Part shown: in pieces, positions 50,223-58,886 of the stretch
Layout: every line of letters begins with the position of its first letter
Position numbering within the stretch: position 1 is the stretch's first letter
NCBI GenBank assembly: GCA_016699405.1
Contig: CP064972.1
Location: 1,364,001 to 1,428,000, forward strand
Direction of reading: 5' to 3'
DNA from: Holophagales bacterium
GTDB lineage: Bacteria; Acidobacteriota; Thermoanaerobaculia; Multivoradales; JAGPDF01
Length of the DNA: 64,000 nucleotides
Notes under the pieces: model-generated
Told to the model about the DNA's origin: nothing
The model's database searches: none
What the model saw: the letters and a program-made list of their open reading frames with translations, nothing else
Position numbers and translations under genes: made by a program

Positions 50223-51629
50223 AACCTAGCCCCGGTCGAGGTGTCCTCATCCCGGGTCGGGAACAGGGAAGGCGGGCTCTCCCTTCCCGAGGTCCACGGG
50301 AGCGTGTCGGTCTCCGGGGCGAAGGGCTGGCTGCGCCGCTTCCTCGCTTTCGCCGGGCCCGGCTACCTGGTCAGCGTCGGCTACATGGACCCGGGCAACT
50401 GGGCAACCGATCTGGCCGGCGGCGCGCAGTTCGGCTACGCGCTGATCTGGGTGATTCTGCTCTCGAACCTGATGGCGATCTTCCTGCAGACGCTCTGCGC
50501 GCGCCTCGGCGTCGTGACCGGCCGCGACCTCGCGCAGGCCTGTCGCGAGCAGTACTCGAAGCCGGTGGCCTACGTCCTCTGGGTGCTCTGCGAGATCGCC
50601 ATCATCGCCTGCGATCTCGCCGAGGTGATCGGCTCGGCGGTGGCGCTCAACCTGCTGTTCGGCCTGCCGCTCGTCTGGGGCGTCCTGATCACCGGCTTCG
50701 ACGTCATGCTGCTGCTTGCCGCCATGCATTTCGGCTTCCGCAAGATCGAGGCGATCGTGCTGACCCTGGTGTCGACAGTGGCGCTCTGCTTCGCCCTCCA
50801 GGTCTTCCTCTCGTCGCCCGATTGGGGCGGGGTGGCGATGGGCATGTTCGTGCCGACCCTCCCCGGTCGCGAGGCGTTCTACATCGCGCTCGGCATCCTC
50901 GGCGCCACGGTGATGCCGCACAACCTCTACCTGCATACCGCCCTGGTGCAGACGAGAGACGTGGCACCGACTTCGGCCGGGCGCCGGCTGGCGATCCGCT
51001 ACAACACGACCGACACCGTGATCGCCCTCGGCGCCGCCTTCTTCGTCAACGCGGCGATCCTCATCGTCGCCGCGGCGGTCTTCCACCGCGCCGGGCTGCA
51101 CCATGTCTCGGAGCTGCAGGAGGCACATCGCCTGCTGGCGCCGCTGCTCGGCGCGCCGATCGCTGCAACCGCCTTCGCCGTGGCGCTGCTCGCCTCGGGC
51201 CAGTCCTCGACCATCACCGGTACGCTCGCCGGGCAGATCGTCATGGAGGGTTTCCTGCGGATCCGCATCCGGCCCTGGCTGCGGCGGCTGATCACGCGCC
51301 TCCTGGCGATCGGGCCGGCCGTCCTGCTGATCTCGGCTTCCGGGGGCAAGGAGACGGTCGAGCTCCTGGTGTTCTCGCAGGTCGTGCTCTCGATGCAACT
51401 GTCGTTCGCCACCTTCCCGTTGATGAAGTTCACCTCCGACCGCGCGCTGATGGGCGAGTTCGTCAACCCGCGCTGGGTGAAGATCCTCGGCTACGGCATC
51501 TGCACGCTCATCGCCGTGCTCAACCTGGCACTCCTCTTCCAGACGCTCGGCTGGATCTGGATGGCCCTCGTCGCCGCGGTGGCCGCCGGCTTCGCGATCT
51601 GGGTACGATGGTTCTATCGGGGAGAGTGA
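50214..51629 (+). CDS. mntH: NRAMP-family Mn2+/Fe2+ transporter
   Basis: Proton-coupled divalent metal importer. The metal-site motifs are intact: MDPGNWATDLAGG in TM1 and ATVMPHNLYLHTALV in TM6. About eleven hydrophobic segments; 471 aa. The ATG at 50214 is inside the promoter island, so the transcript may be leaderless; otherwise the first in-frame codons downstream would be used. Followed 3 bp later by uspA and flanked upstream by a DtxR-type regulator. Confidence 0.93.
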   Translation: MSKNLAPVEVSSSRVGNREGGLSLPEVHGSVSVSGAKGWLRRFLAFAGPGYLVSVGYMDPGNWATDLAGGAQFGYALIWVILLSNLMAIFLQTLCARLGVVTGRDLAQACREQYSKPVAYVLWVLCEIAIIACDLAEVIGSAVALNLLFGLPLVWGVLITGFDVMLLLAAMHFGFRKIEAIVLTLVSTVALCFALQVFLSSPDWGGVAMGMFVPTLPGREAFYIALGILGATVMPHNLYLHTALVQTRDVAPTSAGRRLAIRYNTTDTVIALGAAFFVNAAILIVAAAVFHRAGLHHVSELQEAHRLLAPLLGAPIAATAFAVALLASGQSSTITGTLAGQIVMEGFLRIRIRPWLRRLITRLLAIGPAVLLISASGGKETVELLVFSQVVLSMQLSFATFPLMKFTSDRALMGEFVNPRWVKILGYGICTLIAVLNLALLFQTLGWIWMALVAAVAAGFAIWVRWFYRGE

Positions 51630-51631
51630 CC

Positions 51632-52057
51632 ATGTACCAGACGATCCTGGTGGCGCTCGAGAACAGTCGCACCGACGAGGCGATCCTCCGCCACATCGAG
51701 GAGCTGGCGCCGCACTTCGACAGCCGGCTTCTCCTCGTGCACGTGGCCGATGGCTGGGTGGCGCGTCACCTCGACGACCTCAACCTCGCCGAGTCGGCCG
51801 AGATGCGCGAGGACCGCGCTTACCTCGAGAAGGTGCGCCTCCGCTTCGCCGAGCGGGGCATTCCCGCCGACACCGTGCTGCTCCGTGGCGAACCCGCCGA
51901 CGCCATCGCGCGCCTCTGCGGCGAGCGGCCGGTCGACCTCATCGCGATGAGCACCCACGGCCACCGCTTTCTCGCCGACCTCATCCTCGGCTCGACCGCC
52001 AACAAGCTCCGCCACGTCGTCGACGTGCCGGTCCTGCTGCTGCGCGCGACGAGCTGA
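51632..52057 (+). CDS. Universal stress protein (UspA family), 141 aa
   Basis: Single Usp domain: MYQTILVALENS at the start, ATP-binding segment STHGHRFLADLILGSTANKLRHVVDVPVLLLR, which matches G-2x-G-9x-G(S/T). Starts 2 bp after the mntH stop, so it is cotranscribed with the metal importer. NRAMP genes with a following usp domain or gene are known in several phyla, and this is the two-gene version. Confidence 0.92.
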   Translation: MYQTILVALENSRTDEAILRHIEELAPHFDSRLLLVHVADGWVARHLDDLNLAESAEMREDRAYLEKVRLRFAERGIPADTVLLRGEPADAIARLCGERPVDLIAMSTHGHRFLADLILGSTANKLRHVVDVPVLLLRATS

Positions 52058-52058
52058 C

Positions 52059-52078
52059 GGCGGCCGCGGCAGGCCGCC
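52059..52078. terminator. Hairpin between convergent uspA and cassette B
   Basis: Arms GGCGGCC and GGCCGCC with a 6-nt loop lie in the 25-bp gap between two convergent stop codons. No T-run. It may serve both directions as a weak terminator. Confidence 0.35.
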
Positions 52079-52082
52079 ACGC

Positions 52083-53360
52083 TCAGCGGAGCGGCGCCAG
52101 GGTCCAGGTCCGGGGGAAACGACGACTCGTCGTGTTGGGAAAGAGAACGGCGTCCTGGGCCGCTGACGCCGGAAGGGAGAGGCGGGCGGAGCCGTCGGCC
52201 AGGATCTCGTAGCGGAGAGGCTCGTCGGTCAAGCGCGCGGGGGAGACGAAGTCGAGGTCCGCCGGCAGGGCCGCCGGGTAGCGGCGCTCGGCGAGGGCAC
52301 GTTCGCGCAGGGTGAGCGCCGAGAGAGCCAGCCGGCGCGCGTCGAGGAGGGCGCGAAGCCAGCGTTCGCGCATCCACTCCCCGCGGCCCAGACGCCCGAC
52401 GATCCAATCGTCGAGGTTCCAGGCGAAGACCAACTCCGTGTCGGACGGCGGCTCGGGCGGCATCGCCGGACGCTGCACGAGGTCGATCAGCGCAAGGATG
52501 GCCCGGTTGGTCATCGCAGCGGAGAAGCCACGGACGGCGAACGGATCGACCAGCGAGGTCGACGACAGACCTGTTCCGGGAAGCGAGACCCATTGACCGC
52601 TCCTGCTCCAGTCCTGCGCGAGCGCCTCGGCGCGCAGCGAGGACTCGTAGGAGCCGGGGTCCCCGAGGGTCGAGAGCCGCTCGCGAAGCCGCGCCAGCGC
52701 GACGTCGAAGGTTCCCTCGCCGAGTCCTCCCGCGAGCTCGCCGTAGGTGAATCGCTCGATGGCCAGGCCCGTCAGGCGGGTGATCGCGCCGAGATCCGAG
52801 CCGAGGCAGCCGGCCACGGCGAGGTTCCGCAGGATGCTGTCCGACCGGGCGAGAGGCTCCTTCGCCGGATCGGCGAGACGACCCTGCCAGAGGTCGAGTT
52901 GGGCGAGATCGAGAACGGCGATGAGGTTCATCCGGGGGTTCGAGAGCTCGGGAAGGACCGGCCTGAAGACACACTCCGGCTTTGCCGCCGCTTCCCGGTA
53001 GAGCTCGAGGGCCCGCTGGTTCATCTCGAGCACGGCGCGCAGGTCGCTCTCGCGCGCTGCCGACAGAGGCGCTGTGAAGTCGACGAGCGAGGGGAAGGGC
53101 AGAGTCGAAGTGGTCCTCGTCTCAGCGACGAGGGCGGCGGCCGCGAGCCACGGCACGGCGTTCTCGGCCGGTCCCGTCCACGGTGGCTCGACGAGCCGGG
53201 CGGCGATGGGGGCTCGGAGCCGCTCCTGCAGCTTCTCGCCCTGCCAGGCCACGCGGACCGCCCAGAGACGGGCGCCGAGCCAGAGCAGCAGCAGCGCGAG
53301 CAGCGTCAGTCGCAGGCCCCATCCGAGTCGGAAGGAGAGCGTCCGCGCAGTCGGATTCAT
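52083..53360 (-). CDS. Third gene of ECF-sigma cassette B: large one-TM protein, 425 aa
   Basis: ATG 53360 overlaps the small TM gene's stop. One membrane segment at about 16-38 (LRLTLLALLLLWLGARLWAV), then an Ala/Leu-rich helical outside domain and a short C-terminal segment RRYPAALPADLDFVSPARL...PLRYEILADGSARL, which recalls the 'YPasL-DP-G-PLRY' ending of secreted/pseudopilin-like hypothetical proteins in Planctomycetes. Same position, topology and overlap as the cassette A protein, though sequence similarity is weak. Function unknown. Confidence 0.75.
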   Translation of the reverse strand: MNPTARTLSFRLGWGLRLTLLALLLLWLGARLWAVRVAWQGEKLQERLRAPIAARLVEPPWTGPAENAVPWLAAAALVAETRTTSTLPFPSLVDFTAPLSAARESDLRAVLEMNQRALELYREAAAKPECVFRPVLPELSNPRMNLIAVLDLAQLDLWQGRLADPAKEPLARSDSILRNLAVAGCLGSDLGAITRLTGLAIERFTYGELAGGLGEGTFDVALARLRERLSTLGDPGSYESSLRAEALAQDWSRSGQWVSLPGTGLSSTSLVDPFAVRGFSAAMTNRAILALIDLVQRPAMPPEPPSDTELVFAWNLDDWIVGRLGRGEWMRERWLRALLDARRLALSALTLRERALAERRYPAALPADLDFVSPARLTDEPLRYEILADGSARLSLPASAAQDAVLFPNTTSRRFPRTWTLAPLR

Positions 53361-53668
53361 CGCCGGACCTCCGCCGGCGTGGGCGGTTGCGTCACCACGG
53401 GGGCTTCCGTCGCCCACGGGTCGAAGCTCGGACGGTCGAGCGGAAGCACGAAGGAGGGCCGGACCCCGGCGAGCAGCTCGACGGCCAGGTGGGCGAGCAG
53501 CGTGAGCAGCAGCACGAGGCCGAAGAGGCGGTCGGGATCGAACCGTCCGCTCGCGGGTGCCCTCTGCTCCGCCGCGCGGGCCCGCGCCGCGGCCAGGACC
53601 CGCGCGCGGAGGCCGGGTGGCGGAGCGGAGGGTCGCAACCTGTCGAGCGGATCGGAGGCACCCGTCAT
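53357..53668 (-). CDS. Small one-TM protein of ECF-sigma cassette B, candidate anti-sigma, 103 aa
   Basis: ATG 53668 overlaps the sigma stop by 4 bp. Cytoplasmic helical N-terminus (PPPGLRARVLAAARARAAEQ), one membrane segment (LFGLVLLLTLLAHLAVELLAG), Pro-rich outside tail. No zinc motif. The LRARVLAAA helix is like the cassette A LREATLARA helix, supporting a shared sigma-binding role. Confidence 0.7.
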   Translation of the reverse strand: MTGASDPLDRLRPSAPPPGLRARVLAAARARAAEQRAPASGRFDPDRLFGLVLLLTLLAHLAVELLAGVRPSFVLPLDRPSFDPWATEAPVVTQPPTPAEVRR

Positions 53669-54240
53669 CGCGAGACCCCCATCATCCGGCGCAGACGCGC
53701 CAGGCCGAGCCGGTAGCGGCTCGCCGCCGTGAACCGCGGCACGCCAAGCACCCGTCCCATCTCGCCGAACGTGAGCTCGCCGAAATGGCGGAGGAAGATC
53801 GCCTCGCGGAGCTTCCTCGGGAGCTCGGCGACGGCACGCGCGGCCCGATGGGCGTCGATCGCCGGACCCGGCTCAGTCGGCTCGGCCAGGAGGTGCCGCT
53901 CGTCGAGCTCGATGTCCCGCGATCGCCTGCGAACGCTGTCGAGGGCGGCCCGTCGGACCGCGACGAGCAGCCAGATCCGCGGTTCGCGGACTCGCGAAGG
54001 CAGGCGCACCCGGCGGGCTGCGAGGCGACAGAAGACCTCTTGCACCGCGTCCTCGGCGAGCTCCGGCGAGCCGCAGCTCCACAGCGCGAAGCCGTAAAGG
54101 TCGCGCGACAGCGCGTCGTAGAGGACGGCCAGCGCGTCAGGGTCGCCGTCGGCGGCACGGAGGAAGCAGGGGCGCAGCCTCTCCGCTTCCGAACGGGGCG
54201 TAGCGAACGACAGCGGGAGGAGCGCGGCGGAGACGTCCAT
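53665..54240 (-). CDS. ECF sigma factor, cassette B, 191 aa
   Basis: ATG 54240 chosen for normal length. Region 2 (LAVLYDALSRDLYGFALWSCG, ELAEDAVQEVFCRLA, EPRIWLLVAVRRAALDSVRRR) and region 4 (LPRKLREAIFLRHFGELTFGEMGRVLGVPRFTAASRYRLGLARLRRM) are clear. It is related to the cassette A sigma but clearly distinct, so the two cassettes are probably old paralogues with separate regulons. Confidence 0.92.
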   Translation of the reverse strand: MDVSAALLPLSFATPRSEAERLRPCFLRAADGDPDALAVLYDALSRDLYGFALWSCGSPELAEDAVQEVFCRLAARRVRLPSRVREPRIWLLVAVRRAALDSVRRRSRDIELDERHLLAEPTEPGPAIDAHRAARAVAELPRKLREAIFLRHFGELTFGEMGRVLGVPRFTAASRYRLGLARLRRMMGVSR

Positions 54241-54299
54241 CGCAGGAGAGACGCACCAGCCTCGCCATCTTGTCACCGACTCCCGTTGCGGGAGCCGTC

Positions 54300-55148
54300 C
54301 TACGCCGACCAGCTCGGCGGCGGCGGGACGGCGGCGGCTTCGGGGGTGAGCTCGAGGCGGGCGACGAGGCGGGCGTCGCCGGCGAGGGTCCAGCGGGTGG
54401 GGTGGCCGTCGCGCCGGCCATCGCCGACGGTGAGGGTGAAGCCGCCGGCGGTGAGGGCGGTGAGCGGGAGGTCGGCGAGGCCGAGATGGAGTCCGACCGC
54501 CGCGGCGGCGAGCGTGCCGCTGCCGCAGGCGAGGGTCTCGGCCTCGACGCCGCGCTCGTAGGTGCGGATCTCCATCCGGTCGCGCGCCGGGAAGCGGACG
54601 AAGTTGACGTTGGTGCCGGTAGCGAACCGGGGGTGAGCGCGCAGTGCCGGGCCGAGCGCGGCGAGCGGAGCGCGCTCGAGCGCACCGGGCCAGAGGAGCA
54701 CGAGGTGCGGAACGCCGACGGCGAGGAACCACCCCTCGTGGATCACCCCGTCGATCTCCGGCGCGACCCGTTGCGGGAGCTCGGTCGGAGCGGGAAGGTC
54801 GAGGACGATGGCCGAGCGGTCCGTGGGGTGGCGACGGGCGAGCACCCGGCCGGCGCCGGTCTCGAGTCGCAACTCGTCGTCCCCCGCGCCAGCCCATCCC
54901 AGCTCGAAGGCGAGCCGGGCAGCGCAGCGAGTGCCGTTCAGGCAGAGCTCGGCGGGCCGTCCGTCGGCGTTCCAGTAGGCCATCCGCGCGCCGTCCGGCG
55001 CGCGGCGCAGGGTGAAGAGGCCGTCGGCACCGAGGGAGAGCCCGCGGCGGCACCAGGCGGCGATCTCGGACGCGGTCGGATCGACCTCCGGCTCGACGAG
55101 CGCGACGAAGTCGTTGCCGGCGCCCGAGAGCTTCCAGGCCGTCCTCAA
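54300..55148 (-). CDS. dapF: Diaminopimelate epimerase
   Basis: Converts LL- to meso-diaminopimelate for lysine and peptidoglycan. GAGNDFV at the N-terminus; the two catalytic cysteines are Cys69 (in ELCLNGTRCA) and Cys208 (in ETLACGSGT). The first Cys is followed by Leu-Asn-Gly where most family members have Gly-Asn-Gly. The start is TTG at 55148, overlapping the FN3 lipoprotein stop as TTGA. Length 282 aa is normal. Confidence 0.93.
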   Translation of the reverse strand: MRTAWKLSGAGNDFVALVEPEVDPTASEIAAWCRRGLSLGADGLFTLRRAPDGARMAYWNADGRPAELCLNGTRCAARLAFELGWAGAGDDELRLETGAGRVLARRHPTDRSAIVLDLPAPTELPQRVAPEIDGVIHEGWFLAVGVPHLVLLWPGALERAPLAALGPALRAHPRFATGTNVNFVRFPARDRMEIRTYERGVEAETLACGSGTLAAAAVGLHLGLADLPLTALTAGGFTLTVGDGRRDGHPTRWTLAGDARLVARLELTPEAAAVPPPPSWSA

Positions 55149-56329
55149 GGCACGCGCACCTCGACGAGCGCCGGGGGTCCCTCGTTGCCTCGCAGGTCGA
55201 CCGTCGTCACCCGGTACTTGAAGGTCAGCTTCGCAGCGAGGCCGCTGTCGGCGAGCTCGCGGCCGGTGATCGGCTCCGGGGTGATCAGGCGGAACTCGGC
55301 TCCGGGGTCCTGTCGGTAGACGCGGTAGCCGGCGACGTCGTTGGCCGGGCTCGCTTCCCAGATCAGGCGCACGGCGCCGTCGGACGGCAGTGCGGAGAGC
55401 TTCGCCGGCGGTTGCGGCGGGAAGCGGTCCTCGTAGACGAGCTCGCGCTCGCCGGCCGGCGCGCTCTCGACCACCGGCGTCTTCGAGGCCAGGGTGCACA
55501 CCGTGTAGATGTAGCGCTGGCCGAAGCGCGCAGTGGTGTCGACGAAGCGGCTGTCGCTCGCCTCGGCCACCTTGATCGGCGCGCCGTAGCTCGGCCGCTC
55601 GGCCTCGCGGCGATAGACGTGGTAGCCGACGGCGCGCGGCGCCGCTCCCCAGGCGACCTCGACACCCTCGGGCTTCGGGGCGACGGTGAGCGGCGAGGGC
55701 GGCAGTGGCGGAGCGCTCGGCGCGAGGGCGGCGATGTTGGAAAGATCGGCCCAGCCGCCACGCTCGGCGCGCGTTCGCACGGCGTAGAAGTGCGCTTCGG
55801 GGGGGCTCGGCAACGGTTCGCTCAGCCGGAAGCGGATCGAGATCCGGTCGCCCGAGATCGCCCCCTTGAGCTCGGCTCCCTCGAGTGTGAGGAACGGCTT
55901 GGCCGCAACGGCGAATTCGCGCCCGTCGATGGCAAGCGTCGTCGTCGCGGCGGCGGTTGGTGCCGGGGTCGGCGCCGGGGTCGGTGCGGGTGTCGGAGCG
56001 GGCGTCGGCGTCGGAGCCGGCGCCTTCTTGCCGCCCACGACCGACGCGGTCGCCGGGGCGCCGCCCCGGATCACCTGGAGCACCTCGAGCGTCTCGAGAC
56101 CCGGCAGGACCATTCCGGCGGCGGTGGTCTTCGGATAGCCCATCTCGAGCACCACCTCGAGCCCGCGCTGTCGCACGGCGAGATCGGCGATGCGCGCCGG
56201 CACCGCGCGGGGCGGCGGCAGCGGATCGCTCTTCTTGCCACAGCCGGCGAGCGGAGCGAGAGCGCAGAGCAGTGCGGCGACGGCGGCAGGAGCGGCGAGC
56301 GAGCGGCTACGGGCGAGATCAGAGGACAT
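55145..56329 (-). CDS. FN3-domain lipoprotein with LptM-like N-terminus, 394 aa
   Basis: Signal peptide and lipobox (ALAPLAGC, Cys30) followed at once by GKKSDPLPPPRAVPARI, close to the 'GCGxKGPLxxP' start of LptM/YifL-type lipoproteins that precede dapF in Proteobacteria. Then a (Pro-Ala-Pro-Thr)n linker at about residues 102-128 and two fibronectin III domains (about 200-290 and 295-390, GVEVAWGAAPRAVGYHVYRR, AVRLIWEASPANDVAGYRVYRQ). Outer-membrane lipoprotein by inference. It overlaps dapF by 4 bp. Confidence 0.8.
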   Translation of the reverse strand: MSSDLARSRSLAAPAAVAALLCALAPLAGCGKKSDPLPPPRAVPARIADLAVRQRGLEVVLEMGYPKTTAAGMVLPGLETLEVLQVIRGGAPATASVVGGKKAPAPTPTPAPTPAPTPAPTPAPTAAATTTLAIDGREFAVAAKPFLTLEGAELKGAISGDRISIRFRLSEPLPSPPEAHFYAVRTRAERGGWADLSNIAALAPSAPPLPPSPLTVAPKPEGVEVAWGAAPRAVGYHVYRREAERPSYGAPIKVAEASDSRFVDTTARFGQRYIYTVCTLASKTPVVESAPAGERELVYEDRFPPQPPAKLSALPSDGAVRLIWEASPANDVAGYRVYRQDPGAEFRLITPEPITGRELADSGLAAKLTFKYRVTTVDLRGNEGPPALVEVRVP

Positions 56330-57716
56330 AGCGCGAGAGATCCTGGTTCTGGACGATGTCGGCGAGCGCGCGGCGCACGTAGCCCTCGTCGATCGAGAGC
56401 TCGACGCCCTGCATGTCGGGAGCCTCGAACGAGACCTCCTCGAGCAGGCGCTCCAGCAGGGTGGCGAGGCGGCGAGCCCCGATGTTCTCGGTGGTCGAGT
56501 TGACCTCGACGGCGAGGCGGGCGAGCGCCGCGATGGCGTCGTCGCCGAAGCGCAGGGTGACCCCCTCGGTGGCGAGCAGCGAGGCGTACTGCTTGGTGAG
56601 CGCGTTTTCCGGCTCGACGAGGATGCGCACGAAGTCGGCTTCGGTGAGCGGCTCGAGCTCGACGCGGATCGGGAAGCGGCCCTGCAGCTCCGGGATGAGG
56701 TCGGAGGGCCGGGCCACGTGGAAAGCGCCGGCGGCGATGAAGAGGATGTGGTCGGTGCGCACCGGGCCGTGCTTGGTGGTGACCGTCGTCCCTTCGACGA
56801 TCGGCAAGAGGTCGCGCTGCACCCCCTCGCGCGAGACGTCCGGGCCGCCGCCGCCCCGTTCGCGTCCGGCCACCTTGTCGATCTCGTCGAGGAAGACGAT
56901 GCCGCCCTGCTCGACGCGCAGCCGCGCCTCCCGCGCCACCTGCTGGCGGTCGATGAGCTGCTCGGCCTCCTCGCCCTCGAGGATCTCGCGGGCCTCGGCG
57001 ATCGTCACCCGCCGGCGGCTCTTGCGGCCGAACATCCCGGGGAGCATCTCCTTGAGGTTGATGCCCACCTCTTCGACCCCCTGGCCGGTGAACATCTCGA
57101 GGCTGGGGCCCGAGCGGTCCTCGACCTCGATCTCGACGAAACGAGCGTCGAGCGACCCCGAGCGCAGCCGCTCGCGCAGCTTCTCGCGCGTCGTCGCCGG
57201 GTCTTCGGCCTCGGGCGCCGCGGGCAGCGACGGCGCGCCGGCGGTGGGTGGGGCGTAGCTCGGCGCCGGGGGAGGCAGCAGGAGCTGGAGGAGCCGCTCC
57301 TCGGCGCGCGTTCGCGCCTTGCCCGCCACCTCGGCGCGCTGCTCTTCGCGCACCAGGCCGACGGCGATCTCGGTCAGGTCGCGCACGATCGACTCGCAAT
57401 CGCGGCCGACGTAGCCCACCTCGGTGAACTTGCTCGCTTCGACCTTGAGGAACGGTGCGCGGGCGAGGCGGGCGAGGCGGCGGGCGATCTCCGTCTTGCC
57501 GACGCCGGTCGGGCCGATCATCAGGATGTTCTTCGGCAGGATCTCCTCGGCGACCTCGGGCGGCAGCTGCTGGCGACGCCAACGGTTGCGCAGGGCGATC
57601 GCCACCGCCCGCTTGGCGGCGCGCTGGCCGACCACGTACTTGTCGAGCTCCGCGACGATCGCGCGCGGCGGCTGGTCGTCGAGCGCGAGGCCGCGCCCGG
57701 CCTCGGTCGGGGTCAT
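56319..57716 (-). CDS. hslU: ATP-dependent protease ATPase subunit HslU
   Basis: Unfoldase of the HslUV protease. Walker A GPTGVGKT at 68-75, pore loop GYVGRD at 101-106, Walker B GGIVFLDEIDK, sensor/Arg-finger segment ELQGRFPIRVEL, C-terminal QNQDLSRYVL, whose last residues activate HslV. The I-domain has a Pro/Ala-rich insert (about 150-180, LLLPPPAPSYAPPTAGAPS). Its ATG overlaps the hslV stop; the FN3 gene's start is 11 bp inside its 3' end. Confidence 0.95.
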   Translation of the reverse strand: MTPTEAGRGLALDDQPPRAIVAELDKYVVGQRAAKRAVAIALRNRWRRQQLPPEVAEEILPKNILMIGPTGVGKTEIARRLARLARAPFLKVEASKFTEVGYVGRDCESIVRDLTEIAVGLVREEQRAEVAGKARTRAEERLLQLLLPPPAPSYAPPTAGAPSLPAAPEAEDPATTREKLRERLRSGSLDARFVEIEVEDRSGPSLEMFTGQGVEEVGINLKEMLPGMFGRKSRRRVTIAEAREILEGEEAEQLIDRQQVAREARLRVEQGGIVFLDEIDKVAGRERGGGGPDVSREGVQRDLLPIVEGTTVTTKHGPVRTDHILFIAAGAFHVARPSDLIPELQGRFPIRVELEPLTEADFVRILVEPENALTKQYASLLATEGVTLRFGDDAIAALARLAVEVNSTTENIGARRLATLLERLLEEVSFEAPDMQGVELSIDEGYVRRALADIVQNQDLSRYVL

Positions 57717-58249
57717 AGTTCCTCGAAGGTGAAGCGGTCGTTGGTGTAGATGCAGAGCTCGGCGGCGATGCCCAGTGCGGCGGCGGCGACCTCGCGCGCC
57801 GGCATCGCCGTGTGACGGACCAGGGCGCGGGCGGCGGAGAGCGCCATCGCCGAGCCCGAGCCGACCGAGAGCAGGCCGTCGTCGTCGGGTTGCAGTAGGT
57901 CGCCGGTGCCCGAGACGAGGAACGACCGCTCCTTGTCGGCGACGATCATCATCGCCTCGAGCTGGCGCAGCACCCGGTCGGTGCGCCAGTCCTTGGCCAA
58001 CTCGACGACCGCCCGCTCGAGGTTGCTGCCGTGCTCCTCGAGCTTCGCCTCGAGCCGGGCGAAGAGCGCCAGCCCGTCGGCCGCGCCGCCGGCGAACCCC
58101 ACCAGCACCTTGCCGCGCCCGGCGCGCTTGACCTTGCTCGCCCCGGCCTTGAGGACGGTGTTGCCGAGCGTCACCTGCCCGTCCCCGGCAAGACAGACCG
58201 CTCCTCCGCGCCGCACCAGCAAGACGGTCGTCGATCGGGTTCGCTGCAT
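57713..58249 (-). CDS. hslV: ATP-dependent protease peptidase subunit HslV
   Basis: Threonine peptidase of the HslUV complex. The mature N-terminal Thr is in RSTTVLLVRR, after a short propeptide; GDGQVTLGNTVLK, VGFAGGAADGLALFARLE and LLSVGSGSAMALSAARAL are the family blocks. 178 aa is normal. A diverged copy of its first 50 codons lies at 59157-59314. Confidence 0.95.
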   Translation of the reverse strand: MQRTRSTTVLLVRRGGAVCLAGDGQVTLGNTVLKAGASKVKRAGRGKVLVGFAGGAADGLALFARLEAKLEEHGSNLERAVVELAKDWRTDRVLRQLEAMMIVADKERSFLVSGTGDLLQPDDDGLLSVGSGSAMALSAARALVRHTAMPAREVAAAALGIAAELCIYTNDRFTFEEL

Positions 58250-58311
58250 GGCGGGGATCATAGCAACCGGGGCGAGGGCGTCGCGGCGAGAGTCGGAAGC
58301 GCCGGCTTCCG

Positions 58312-58863
58312 TCAGGATCGAGCCTTCGCCAGCCGCACGTACAGCGCTCCGTGTCCGCCGTGCTCGGGGCGGGCGGTGGCGAAGGAGTGAACGAGGCGGG
58401 CGAGAGGTGGGGCGGCGAGCCAGCCCGGGACGGCCAAGTGAAGAACGGCGGGGGTCGGGCGGTCGCGGCCGTGGCCGGTGACGACGAGGACGGTGCGGGT
58501 GCCGCGGCGGCGGGCGGTGGTGAGGAAGCTGTCGAGTCGCTCTTCGGCGCGCTCGAGCGAGAGGCCGTGCAAGTCGAGCGTCGCCTCGATCGGCGCGCTC
58601 TCGCCGCCGAGCGCCGCGAGCTCGCGCGGTGGCAGGTCGCCGCGCCAGCCGGAGATGCGCGAGCCGGTGCGCTCCACGTGGAGGAGCGGGCGGGCCGGCG
58701 CACCGGGAGCGGCGGGTGGGCGCGCCGGGCGGCGGACGCGCACGCGGTCCGGGCCGTCGGCCGGCAGGGGCTGCACGTCGTCGAGCGCGGCGGCGAGGAT
58801 CTCGTCGAGCTCGTCGGTCGTCAGCGCCGCGGGCGGGCACCGGCGTGCTCGCGGGTCGCGCAT
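58312..58863 (-). CDS. Smr-domain protein, 183 aa
   Basis: N-terminal half is Pro/Arg-rich and disordered. The Smr domain spans about 88-180: LDLHGLSLERAEERLDSFL and VLVVTGHGRDRPTP (LDLHG and TGHG motifs of the MutS2/Smr nuclease family). GGHGALYVRLAK is the closing GxG motif. Such stand-alone Smr proteins are candidate RNA or DNA nickases in ribosome rescue or repair. A second, broken copy lies at 62800-63337. Confidence 0.85.
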   Translation of the reverse strand: MRDPRARRCPPAALTTDELDEILAAALDDVQPLPADGPDRVRVRRPARPPAAPGAPARPLLHVERTGSRISGWRGDLPPRELAALGGESAPIEATLDLHGLSLERAEERLDSFLTTARRRGTRTVLVVTGHGRDRPTPAVLHLAVPGWLAAPPLARLVHSFATARPEHGGHGALYVRLAKARS

Positions 58864-58886
58864 CGCTCGGCCGGCACGGCGTTGCG

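Noticed and set aside
55900..56050. Short direct repeats resembling a CRISPR or minisatellite
   Set aside because: They encode the in-frame PAPT linker of a lipoprotein; units are about 12 bp with no spacers.
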